Assembly: GCA_023334545.1 (NCBI GenBank)
Contig: JAADVB010000170.1
Span: 1-42,056, forward strand
DNA length: 42,056 nucleotides
Direction: 5' to 3'
DNA from: Salisapilia sapeloensis
Lineage: Eukaryota; Oomycota; Peronosporomycetes; Peronosporales; Salisapiliaceae
In this document: positions 10,230-20,156 of the stretch, piece after piece
Layout: each line of letters begins with the position of its first letter
How positions within the stretch are numbered: position 1 is the stretch's first letter
The notes under the pieces: generated by a model
Database searches by the model: none
The model's input: only the letters and a program-made list of their open reading frames with translations
Told to the model about the DNA's origin: nothing
Made by a program: the position numbers and the translations under genes

Positions 10230-11447
10230 TTAAAGGATACAGCTACCCTTGGGTGTATGCATGATCTGCGCATTCTCATTCGCGTGCATCGTGCTCTGAA
10301 TGTTCACCGGCGTCTTCTCCTCATTTTCCAACTGCTTCTTCTTCTTACGGATACCAACGACAGCACCCACCGCCAAGACACAGGCACCTCCGAGTGTACC
10401 AAGGACAATCGACGTTGTGCCGTCCGATTTCTTACCCTCACTCTGTGTGTTGGCTTCGTACACGCCGCCGACACTGCCATCATTAGATGGCTCCGGAGTA
10501 GAGGCACCAGCGTTGTTCGATTCTGGCGTGGAGTCACCAGCGTTGCTCGTTTCCGAGTTTACGCCAGCATAGTCAGCTTCACCCGCGACTTCCTTCGGAG
10601 ACTGGGAAGTAGGAGCAGGCGTCGCCTCGTTACCACTGTATTCGTTGATCGATACACGTCCGTAAGGACTGGAGTTTTCTGCTCCCGCCGTCGAATCCTC
10701 CGAAGTCGAATTGCTCATGGATCCAACCGCCGATGCATTCGAAGACTCAGATGCCGAGGCATCCGACGATTCCGAAGCTGGTGCATCACTCGACGCTTCA
10801 GTCGGAGGATCCGTGGGTGCCTCAGTCGGAGCTTCGGTCGGAGCTTCCGTGGGTGCCTCAGTCGGAAAGAGTGATGGGATGAGCGGAATGGAAGGGAGGT
10901 CTGGAAGGGAAGGCGAAGGAGCATCACCGCCAGATCCATCCGGACAGAACGTCACTGTGAAATCCGTGCCTTTCGGGCAGGAGTGTGTCTTTGTGTCGTC
11001 CTTTGGAAACTGGTAAGCATCTGGGCACCCGTCCTCCATGCAAGTCAGAGTGACGCAGCGGTGGTTATCCGTCTTAGAAGGAGCGATGCGCATGGGCTTG
11101 TTGAATCCAACGCCACCGGTGAAGGCCTTGCACTCCTCCAGGGATGGGCAGTACTCTGGTCCGGACTTGGGGCCAGTCGGGATGATGCTAATGTCGTACC
11201 AGCAGCCTCCGTTCGCAGAGAATTCCGCTAGAGTAGCTTGAGCGTTCTTGCCAGCACGATAGGTGTGCGAGTGCCCGTCGGCAGTGATTTCCTTGGTACA
11301 GCTTGCGCCTGACGCCAAAGGCTCAGTCGTGTGGGAATCGAAGAGCTCAATGTCTTCACCACATTCGTTCTTGAACGAAACGCTGAAAGCGTTGGCTTGG
11401 TACGCTGAAGCAGCGGCCACGACCGCAAAGACGAGTCCAGTTTTCAT
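10230..11447 (-). CDS. Membrane-anchored thaumatin-like protein
   Basis: The protein has 405 residues and no intron. A signal peptide covers residues 1-20. Residues 21-170 form a thaumatin-like domain: FKNECGEDIEL start, GGCWYDIS, the CPDAYQFPKDD core and the closing TFCPDG, with many paired Cys. Next come four PTEA repeats (about 195-215), a long Ser/Ala/Glu-rich stalk, one membrane helix at about 344-366, a KKKK stop-transfer patch, and a tail of about 35 residues. This predicts a type I membrane protein with an extracellular thaumatin head. Plant and fungal members bind or cut beta-1,3-glucans; that role here is inferred. The final residues GSCIL are not a CaaX box because the Cys is third from the end. 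Confidence 0.85.
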   Translation of the reverse strand: MKTGLVFAVVAAASAYQANAFSVSFKNECGEDIELFDSHTTEPLASGASCTKEITADGHSHTYRAGKNAQATLAEFSANGGCWYDISIIPTGPKSGPEYCPSLEECKAFTGGVGFNKPMRIAPSKTDNHRCVTLTCMEDGCPDAYQFPKDDTKTHSCPKGTDFTVTFCPDGSGGDAPSPSLPDLPSIPLIPSLFPTEAPTEAPTEAPTEAPTDPPTEASSDAPASESSDASASESSNASAVGSMSNSTSEDSTAGAENSSPYGRVSINEYSGNEATPAPTSQSPKEVAGEADYAGVNSETSNAGDSTPESNNAGASTPEPSNDGSVGGVYEANTQSEGKKSDGTTSIVLGTLGGACVLAVGAVVGIRKKKKQLENEEKTPVNIQSTMHANENAQIMHTPKGSCIL

Positions 11448-14400
11448 GGTCTTCTAAGGTAGTTTCAAAGCGATTCACAATGTACGCCGTGGCGTAGAGC
11501 TCGCGATTCGGAGGAAGGGCGAAAAAGTGTAAATGCGACCAGAGTTTCATGTGGCGACGAGACAACTTGGTACCAGACGAAGATCACAATGGCATGAGGA
11601 TAAGTAATGAAGTCGGCAGGAGCTACGGTCAGAACTTCCATAAATGATTATTGTGGTCGAAGGCGTCAGTAGTGTCAATTATCATATTTGACAATTTATC
11701 ACGTTTTAAAGTAGTTTACATCTATGATCAGGCCTATATTATGAGACGGTAATAATATAGACCAATGAGAATCAACGATCGATGGACTCTCGAGTGGAGA
11801 TGGCGCGATTTAAAATCAAGATACTTTGCATGGGAAGCATAAAAAACAATTTTTGAAGACAAAATGATACTACGCCTCCTACGGAAGATCGGCAAAGTGT
11901 AGATGGCTAGGATAGACGGGTTATTAATGAAAAAGGTGGCTAAGTCTATCAAGCCTGCCCTGCTTGTCGGTCAAGTATCATGTTAGGCAGTTTTGATCCA
12001 TCTTTACTATAGAAAATCTCTAGTGAACAAAATGCTGAATTCAAAATGTACTGATTTTGATCAGTTATTGCGTCATATCATATTTTGGAGGATAAAGTAT
12101 GGGAGGGAAGGCTGTACCGATTCCGGAGAGACTGGAGCTTTGAGTGTGTCAATCGTCTGAACGCGAAATTGCAAGGCACTCGCTACTGCCACAAATGTTC
12201 GCAGCGTTTATGCTTAAGCATAGGTTAATTCCAGCCAATGGTCACGGTTTCATCGCAGAGCTGTGATGACTGTGTCCAAAAGTCGACACCTCTACTATGC
12301 TACGGTGCTCCAGAGACTCAAACAAAGCTCCTTTTGCCCGAACTGCCTTCGGCCTTGTAGCATAATGCCGACGTCTGCTACCCTACGACGGGCCTACTCT
12401 CTCTATGCACTCAGAAATATGTAAAAGTGGTGAATTTTGCCAAGTTACTGTCAGTAATACGCATAAACGCTACGAATATTTGTGGCAGCAGACAGTTTCA
12501 ATTTGGCAATGTGACGACAGACTTCAAAGCTACTTCAAGAACCGAAGAGACTACCGCATCGATGGTGTAGCTTTTCAACTCATTCCACGCTTTCTACTCT
12601 TTGCACGAGATTTTTATTCTTCTGCAACTACGTGTCTCACCAAGATATGCGCCACTTGTCGGATAACGCTTCAATTCAACACCAGCAGCGTTTTTAGCCT
12701 TTGGTAGTGGAAGAAGCTTCAAGTACGAAGTCGTGAATTCCCACTTCATTCTCATTGCAATGCATGCTCGTTAAAAGGTTTTCGATTGTACTCGTATGAT
12801 CATGCTACTGGCACAAAAATCAATTGAGTCAAAGGTCAGAAAGGTCTTGCTAGATGTCAAGGTCAATCAAACGCTTGAGGCAAGTGGTGTCTGTATGCTT
12901 TGAAATTGCTTCAGGTGTCGCTTCGATTGACGCCTTACTTCATCCTATCCTATCCTACACCACATTTGTTTTATCAGCTAATGCATTCAGCTTGGAAAAC
13001 TGGATGTGTGCGACCGCATGCATTTACGATAAATCCATCGCATCACCATGAGCTCTTTTCAGCACAAACTCATCCGGTCAAGTACATCCCGTTGGAAGGG
13101 TTAAAAACTGACAGCGATGTCAAAATTACTACTTGGTAACTGCTGATTCAATATGTACAAGTATAGGAAGTGCTACACTGTGCTATAACGATGCTGAGCG
13201 TATATGGTATAGGCAGGATGGGATTGGGCTATGGTCTAAGTTGGCTTTGACTAGCAGTGTGCAAATGCATTCATGATGAAATTCAAGCAAACATATTGAT
13301 TTGAGTACCGAGGATATCCCAGTGGCTAATGTTTCCTAGGAGAGCAAATGCATCAGTTTTAAGTGTCAGAGAAGACGCATGCAACGAATTGAGAAATCTG
13401 CCTTCGAAACTTTTAAAGTACAAAACATCCAATTTATCCGAATATAATTTTGTTTGTCTGAGAAAGTTTTGATAAAACTTGAGCTTATTTGTTGTTTGGC
13501 TCTTTGGTTATACAAGTCCTTTGACGGATAGACGTCGTAGATCTGAACAGGATTTTATATCAGCGAGGAAAACACTTGCTTCACAAGCTCCACAATCAAC
13601 AACTTACCCAAGTTTGAGATTATCTGCGTTGGATAGTTAATCCATCTGCGTTGTGATGCATTGTGGATGAATATGCGATCCGCAGGTTGCTGGTGCAAGC
13701 TCTTCATCCTTCGCATTTATGCATGTGAATTGCTCATGTCTTCGTCACTCATCCATATATAGTAATATGCTCAAATAATTAAACTTGCGTGCGGAGCGTG
13801 TGCCTTCGAAAGCAATACAATTCTGTGCAAGACGCAAGTCGTTATCTTCGAAGCAAATGCAATGAAGGCGCCAAAGGCGGTATGCCAATTATCATACATA
13901 TAAAATCAACGTACTCTGGGAACCTGGATGATGCGAGATACGAATGAAGCATCCAACAATATATGAGCATGCTTCGATGAGTGAGATATAATCTATCTTT
14001 GCGCAAACTTGAGAGTTTTTAAGGTTTCAGATAAGCTTCCGATTTGATAGACTTGGCACGCGACTAGACTACCATAAGCGATTATTGAGTCAGAGTACTT
14101 GCAAGCTACATACGTGTAGATTGTCGTCCAATTTAAAGCTTGCACAACACTGTATGTACAGGCTAGCGGATGACACAGGCAATTCGCGTGCCGAGCCTGT
14201 GAAACAACCGGTCTTGGTCAGAGGATACCAATCAAGCATTCTTCATTGCTTCGACCAAAAGCTCAGTCAAATTGGAAGGCTTGCAGTATAAAAGCTTATC
14301 GCCGCAGAAAAGAAAGCGTCCATTAAAGTTATTGTCGGAATCTATAACATGCCAGTAAAGGGATTAAAGGATTTCGTATACCTTTAGTGCATTGAAATCT

Positions 14401-15232
14401 GTGCCAATGGAAGGTAGAAATTCTTGCTCTGGCTCGAAATGACTAACTGAGTTTCCACAGTATCCATCTATCTCTCAAATTTACCAGTGCAAGCAGTCCA
14501 AATGAATGAGTGTATCACCGGCTGATGGAACGACTCCTTTATACTTCCAGCTCAAATATTTGTATTCGTCGTACATAATGCTTTGACGCAAGCCGGACTT
14601 CAATAATAATCTTTTGCATTCCCTAGATTACTTCTTGACAATGACCCCCGCCCCCAATGCTCATTGGAGCGGACATGCTGCAAAGCTTTTGCAAGTGTCG
14701 ACAAGCACAGATAACGGACAGCGCGTACGACCAGAAGTCCATTTTGTCTCCTAAATGGGCATTTACAACTTCAATAGATTCGTTTTAGCGATCAACTACT
14801 TGACCACTGCATTTCGATCGAAACCAAGGAAGGATATAAACCTGGTGATCCAACACAATCCGGTGTCGCAAATGCCATTATAGCTCGAATCGCTTTGCGA
14901 CGTCGACTTCCGCTTTAAACATTAATAAGCAGGCCCATTTTCGATATGGCCATTTCGATAAATTAAAACTTACTGGATCATTCAATTTTGCGACCGATAG
15001 TCTGCCTTGCTAGGCCCGAAGCATTCTCAAAGTAGAATGGACAACCTTTGCATTTTCGATGCTTTTCAAGGTATTTCGTTGTCCTTATAACCGCTTGTCA
15101 ACGAAAAAGGTCAGCAAAGCTATCACAGGAAAGTTATTCTAAATGAAGGATCACGTTTCACGCATCTAAAATAGACCAGAGGAGACTGAATGCTACAAAT
15201 AACATCTTTCACTTACCACTACCACAAGAAGG
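11448..15232. other. Gene-poor, AT-richer block, 3.8 kb
   Basis: I found no supportable gene on either strand. The longest frames (12405-12707, 12900-13139, 14085-14291 plus) have no domain, no clear splice partners and poor codon character. No long terminal repeats, terminal inverted repeats or transposase motifs could be seen by eye. The block may be decayed mobile-element sequence, but nothing proves that. At 15203-15214, CATCTTTCACTT weakly resembles an initiator about 20-30 bp before the calmodulin-like ATG. Confidence 0.5.
11522..11536 (-). promoter_or_regulatory. Probable Inr/FPR-like element (thaumatin-like gene)
   Basis: Read on the minus strand, GCATTTACACTTTTTCGCCC combines a near match to the initiator with a full match to the flanking motif (CTTTTTC). 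It lies about 75-90 bp upstream of the ATG at 11447. Confidence 0.4.
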
Positions 15233-15691
15233 ATGACACAGCGCTTGACTGAGGAAGAACTTGCAGAGTTTCGTGAGATTTTCAACCTAGTAGATCGAGA
15301 TCGAGGAGGCTCTATTACGAAAGTCGAACTGGGGGAATTGATGGAGACTTTGGGCATCAACACGTCTCCGGAAGAAATTGATCTGATGATTAACGAAATT
15401 GATCAGGACAGCAACGGTGAAATTGACTTTGAAGAATTTGTCGCGGTGATGTCGCGCAAAGTGAACGCGACATACTCGTCGGACCAAGTGAAGAACGCAT
15501 TTAGAACATTTGAAGGAAACGGGTCAGCTCCAGGATTTATTAAAGCAGACCGATTGATGATAGCTTTGACTACTTACGGAGCGGACAAAATTTCCGTTGA
15601 GCAGGCACAAGAGCTTATCAATCAAATGGAACCTGACCAGAATGGGAATATCAATTATGTCGAGTACGTGAGCATGATGATGGCAGAATAG
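15233..15691 (+). CDS. Calmodulin-like EF-hand protein
   Basis: The protein has 152 residues, about the length of calmodulin, and no intron. The N-lobe has two good EF loops: DRDRGGSITKVE and DQDSNGEIDFEE, spaced as in calmodulin. In the C-lobe the third loop is lost (FEGNGSAPGFIKAD) and the fourth begins with Glu instead of Asp (EPDQNGNINYVE). It should therefore bind two, perhaps three, calcium ions and have an altered C-lobe. It is too diverged to be calmodulin itself and lacks centrin's N-terminal extension. Likely a calcium sensor acting on an unknown partner. Confidence 0.85.
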   Translation: MTQRLTEEELAEFREIFNLVDRDRGGSITKVELGELMETLGINTSPEEIDLMINEIDQDSNGEIDFEEFVAVMSRKVNATYSSDQVKNAFRTFEGNGSAPGFIKADRLMIALTTYGADKISVEQAQELINQMEPDQNGNINYVEYVSMMMAE

Positions 15692-16333
15692 CTTTCACAA
15701 GTATCGCCGACGTTGAATTGTTTTTGTTGGTATTGCAAGGAGTGGATACATCTAGATGGATTGAAATAAAAGCTTGGCTTTACTGAGACCACATATGATC
15801 TTGCATTAGGTAGTTGCTGGCATGAAGTATCCTAGACAAACTTACCTTAAAGAGAAAAACGTAAGTCTTCATGTGACTTTGCACTGGAAAGCACGTACAG
15901 CGAACCACCCCAACGAAACCTATGGACATGGTCTGTAGACGCTAGTTGACAAGGCGAAAGACGAATAGGTTTCGATAACAGATTTTCGATACTGCTTTCG
16001 CAATAAGAGATAAACATGATGATGAGATTAGTTTCGATTGCACATACAATGGCAATCACCCACAGGAATAAGATGTGGAATGGCAGCCAGCACACATGTT
16101 TGTAAAGCTACTTGATCAAACAAGTCTCATCTCCGGCTCTAATAGCCGACGTGAGCTTCTTGTTCATCCTACCTTGCGTAATCTTCGTAATGGAGGTGTA
16201 CTTTGATTTCATGTCGAGCGCTACCGTACATCTTCAAGTAGATGACCGCGATGTCGCGGTCATCTAATGAGTCATTATCTTATCATTTCACCACGCGCTT
16301 GCACTAGTTTAGACCCAACGCATCAAACGACAG
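15692..16333. other. Intergenic with hairpin and possible initiator
   Basis: A minus-strand frame at 15847-16095 begins with a hydrophobic stretch but has no other support. The hairpin at 16239-16266 is listed separately. At 16283-16289 TCATTTC matches the oomycete initiator, 45 bp before the ATG of the possible small gene at 16334. Confidence 0.45.
16239..16266. repeat. 28-bp near-perfect palindrome (hairpin)
   Basis: Two perfect 13-bp arms (TAGATGACCGCGA and its complement) flank a 2-base loop, TG. The arms are GC-rich in an AT-rich setting. It could be a protein-binding palindrome or an RNA hairpin; it is not part of any supported coding frame. Confidence 0.85.
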
Positions 16334-16679
16334 ATGATCAGTCGACTGCAAGACCTTCATTCGGACCCGTATTTGGATCCATTTCGTCCCTATGATGCTT
16401 ACCTCTCGACTCCTTTCGTACCAAAGCTCATTCCTTAAATTACTAAACACTTCCAACACCATCTTCTCCAGTTATCACAAGATGCGGTCATCCGAGTGCA
16501 CTTCCGAACCGTCCAAGTCCTTCCTATCTAAATTGAAACTTGTCAAGACAAGTCCATCAGTACCTCCTGAGCCGAATCAAACAAAGGAGACATCCAAGTC
16601 GAGTCCATCGAAAGCGACATACAAGCCAAGTCCGAAGAAGCCTTCGACATCCCATGAAGCTCTCGCGCATTTCGGATAA
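16334..16679 (+). CDS. Possible small split gene, unresolved
   Basis: An ATG at 16334 opens a frame rich in Asp/Pro/Tyr (DPYLDPFRPYDAYLSTPF). It meets a plausible donor at 16418 (GTACCA), with a TTACTAA branch-like motif and a CAG acceptor at 16471. The implied 54-bp intron has the size and GTAC donor usual in this window. Because 54 is a multiple of three, splicing keeps this frame and it stops after about 47 codons. A second frame (ATG 16392) stays open to 16679 with a Lys/Ser/Pro-rich product. I cannot choose between them, and the whole may be non-coding. Family not recognised. Confidence 0.25.
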
Positions 16680-16777
16680 GGCCACCAAATCTTCGTACCA
16701 CACGTAAACCCAAACGAATGAAAAAAGGAATTCCATTGCCATAAACCAAAGCTATAAGAAGTAAACTTCCATGCGAT

Positions 16778-18073
16778 CTACTGGTTCTTGCACTCTGGAG
16801 GTTTCTCCGCGCCACCCTTGTTGGTGCGCTTGCTGCGTCGCACTCGCTCCACAGGCTCATCTCCTTCCTCATCCTCCGACTCGTCCTCCTCTTCGTCTTC
16901 ATAATCTTCGTCTTCATAGTCCGAGTCTTCCTCCACGGCCTCACCGGTGAACCAGAGGAGCGCCTGCGGGATGATCGTCTCGTGGATCGTGAAACCAATC
17001 TCAAAGTCAGCGCTCAATTGGCGCATAATCAGCTCGTTCTGTTCATCGTCGTCATCCTCCGGCATCTCGGCAGGAGCAAAGAACTGGAAGAAACTGTCGC
17101 AAGCCTCCGTCTTGCTCACGACACGCGTGGCGCTGGCGTCGCCCTTGGCTTTTTGCTTAACCTTGCGCGTCGTTTCACACAAGTTCTTGCCATCCTTCCA
17201 CTCAATGACCGTGCCTTGGACATTACGAAGGACAGCTTCACCGGCGTCACTGGCATCACCAATGTCATACTCCTTCGTGAGCGTCGTGTTGGTAAAGTAC
17301 GGATTCGTAGCGAATTCAAACGTCAGTTTAAAGCCATTGTCTTCGGCATGGCTTTCCGAACGAACGTCGACGAGGTACTCAAAGGCCGGAAGGTCTTGTT
17401 CATGAATGAGATCCGCAAGCACCGAGTGGTTGAGGAAAGCTCGGAGCCAGAAACCTGGGACACCCTTGATTTCCGAGCTCGAAGCCGTCTCCACATCCTT
17501 CTTACCCGCAACGTACTCGGCACGCTCGGCGTATAGAGGCTGGTACTTTTTCTCGTACTTCAGTTCCAATTGCTTGCGTTCCTTTTCAAACTCTTCTTCG
17601 ATCTCAGCATGTTTGTCCTAATGACAGGTACTAAAGTAAGTTTCCACTGCCTTGTATGAAGAGATAGAGGACTGGAAGAAGACGTGCATGTCATTCTATC
17701 GATTGATATAGGTTTGCATCTTTTCAATGGAAAAGACTGTACTCGATAGAAATGTTGCTGCACACGTTCTCTCCAGTAAAATAGAAAGAAAGAGAGAAAA
17801 GCGCATTCGTGCACGTGTGGGATATAGTATCCACCAGATGAATACACCTTTATACATCGAATTAAGTCATACCTGGAGAAGACGAAGGGCTTCAATACGT
17901 GCCTGCACGTCCTTGGGGAGACGCGCGATGACCTCGGCAGGGTCTTCGACGTCGAGGTCGCCGAGCTGCTGACGGAGCTGCGACATCATGGCGCTCTCGC
18001 CTTCAACAGGCTGGAAACCACGTCCGTCGCCACTGTCGACTTCCACTTGGTCCTGAGGTGTGTTGTCTGCCAT
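16778..18073 (-). CDS. NAP1: Nucleosome assembly protein NAP1
   Basis: Two exons, 18073-17873 and 17617-16778, with a 255-bp intron in phase 0, give 346 residues. The NAP fold is recognised from the start of its long helix (RIEALRLLQ joined to DKHAEIEEEFEKERKQLELK), then KGVPGFWLRAFLNH and FEFATNPYFTNTTLTKEY. A long Asp/Glu-rich tail near the end is typical of NAP1 and helps shield histones. NAP1 carries H2A-H2B and assists nucleosome assembly and nuclear import. The last four residues, CKNQ, form a CaaX box as in prenylated animal and plant NAP1 (CKQQ). The gene is divergent from the deacetylase gene. Confidence 0.93.
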
Positions 18074-18280
18074 CTTGTTCGTCCTCGGAGTAAAAATGAG
18101 TTGTGCCGCCTCGATTGAATGGATACAGGTCTGGCTCAGAGGTATTGCTACCAGTCGCCCTTCTTTTCCAATCTCATCGGACATTATACATACATAATAC
18201 AAGATAAAATGTCCTGTAATATGAAAAACGAGACAAAAGGGCTTGAACCCTCCCCTGTCAAACGTGGTTTTTAGTCGAAG
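18074..18280. promoter_or_regulatory. Shared 207-bp region between divergent NAP1 and HDAC genes
   Basis: The two start codons are 207 bp apart, so both core promoters must lie here. On the minus strand TCATTTT at 18093-18099 matches the oomycete initiator about 20-25 bp before the NAP1 ATG. No equally good initiator was seen for the deacetylase. Confidence 0.55.
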
Positions 18281-19813
18281 ATGGGTCCAACGTCCAGGAG
18301 CAATGGGGGCACGAGCGTCTCGTTCGCGAATGCACCTGTCGTCAAGCGCAAAGTCGCCTACTTTTATGACCGTATACTCTCTTCTTCTAAGACTTTTTAA
18401 TCTTTCGTATTCACCATCCTGTTCATACGTCCCTCGACTTGTTCTTATTATGCTCAGAGGATATTGGGAATTACCACTATGGGCCAAGTCATCCCATGAA
18501 GGTACTGCTGTCTATAGCATAAATACTTGTATCTCTATTCCTATACATATATCCTAGCCACATCGTGTACGCATGGCGCATAACTTGATCGTCAACTACG
18601 GTCTGACTGCCCACATGCAAATCTACGTACGTCCGATCTAGTATCTACTCGCTCTCATGATAAACCAGTGTCTAGCGTCCTCGACTCGTCGCGCCAGAAG
18701 AACTCACTCGCTTCCACTCAGACGACTACATCCAATTCCTGCGACTCATCACACCAGACAACATGCACCACTACATTCGCCAGCTCCAGCGTTTCAACGT
18801 CGGAGAGGACTGTCCTGTCTTCGACGGCGTCTTCGAGTTCTGTCAACTCTACGCCTCTGCCAGTATCGCAGGCGCCGCCAGACTTAACGCTCAGACCTCT
18901 GATATAGCCATCAACTGGAGCGGAGGTCTCCATCACGCCAAACGCTCCGAAGCGTCCGGCTTTTGCTACGTAAACGACTGTGTCCTCGGCATCCTCGAGC
19001 TCTTAAAGACACACGCTCGGGTATTATACATTGACATTGACATCCATCACGGAGACGGTGTCGAAGAAGCATTTTACACCACCAACAGAGTCATGACTTG
19101 CTCCTTCCACAAGTACGGAGAGTACTTTCCTGGTACAGGTACGGCCTCTCTCTCTCTCCCTACGCGTCGATGCTAACACGACTACAGGCGACGTCACGGA
19201 CGTCGGCACAGGAAAAGGAACCAACTATGCTGTCAACTTACCCTGTCGAGACGGCATGGACGACGAAAGCTTTACTCTCATCTTCCGGAGCGTCATCTCG
19301 AGAATCATGGAACGCTTTGCCCCGTCTGCTGTCGTCCTCCAGTGCGGCACGGACTCCATCTCTGGCGATCGCCTCGGGTGCTTCAACCTAAGCGTCAAGG
19401 GCCATGCCGACTGCGTGGCGTACGTCAAGAGCTTCCACCTCCCGACACTCGTCTTAGGTGGAGGTGGGTACACGCTCCGGAATGTTGCTCGAGGCTGGTG
19501 CTACGAGACGTCTGTCCTCACGGGTGTTGACGTCCCGGACGCCATGCCTTATAACGATTACTTTGAGTACTATGGACCAGAGTACCGGCTCCATCTACCT
19601 GTGAGCAACATGGAGAATCTAAACACGCCGTCGTACTTGCACGAGATGCGACAGGTGCTGGAGAAACAGCTCAATCAAGTGGAGCCTGTGCCGAACGTTC
19701 CGTTTCATCACGTCCCGCCGACGATGGAGATGGAGGAAGAGGAGAAGGACGAGAGACGAGGCCGTGACATGGCAAGACCCATGCACCCGTCCGAGTTCTA
19801 CCAAGAGTACTAG
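18281..19813 (+). CDS. HDAC3: Class I histone deacetylase, HDAC3 type
   Basis: Five exons: 18281-18371, 18458-18501, 18558-18626, 18676-19138, 19188-19813. Introns are 86, 56, 49 and 49 bp and the product has 430 residues. All class I landmarks are present: [32 protein letters not shown] (His154, His155), the zinc ligands Asp190 and His192 in DIDIHHGDG, Asp278 in CGTDSISGD, and Tyr317 in [21 protein letters not shown] and the ending RPMHPSEFY favour HDAC3 over HDAC1/2. It removes acetyl groups from histone lysines, normally within a co-repressor complex. The first exons are short and would be missed by simple frame searches. Confidence 0.95.
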
Positions 19814-20156
19814 AAGACGAGAACTAAATACAAATGCTTTCAAATGGCAAGACAGTGCCGCTCCTAGACCCAAGTAGCATGTAAGAGGCAGATAAAGATC
19901 TGTTCGGAACTAGTCTCCAGTCGAGTACATGTACGATAACAACCTCTATAAAATAGGTTTGGCGAGTACAAAGGCAAGAAGCTGGTAAGAAGCTGTGCTT
20001 GTCTGTATCATGATCGACAAGTCTGTGTGGCATCAAGGTAGCATCATTCTCCACTTTATCCTGGTCTTTCGCGTACCTCAAGTTCGTGTGGAGATTGGAC
20101 GTCTGTGATAGAAAAGAAAGAAAGTGAAATTCGGTATTTGAAAGTAAAGAGCGCGC
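19814..20156. other. Convergent intergenic, 343 bp
   Basis: The 3' flanks of the deacetylase and RNA-binding genes meet here. No gene, repeat or obvious structure was seen. Confidence 0.5.

Noticed and set aside
10230-10245. C-terminal GSCIL of the thaumatin-like protein as a prenylation site
   Set aside because: The Cys is third, not fourth, from the end, and the tail follows a membrane helix.
10134-10874. 246-codon plus-strand frame
   Set aside because: Lies over the thaumatin-like gene; Arg/Ser-rich composition is the shadow of that gene's stalk codons.
12405-12707. 100-codon frame in the gene-poor block
   Set aside because: No domain, signal or splice partner, and irregular codon use.
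14955-15000. KLKLTGSFNF string resembling the start of a copia-type gag
   Set aside because: Only ten residues, followed at once by a stop; no reverse transcriptase, integrase or long terminal repeats nearby.
15847-16095. Minus-strand 82-codon frame with hydrophobic start
   Set aside because: Single short frame, no initiator and no family resemblance; could be a gene but not supportable.
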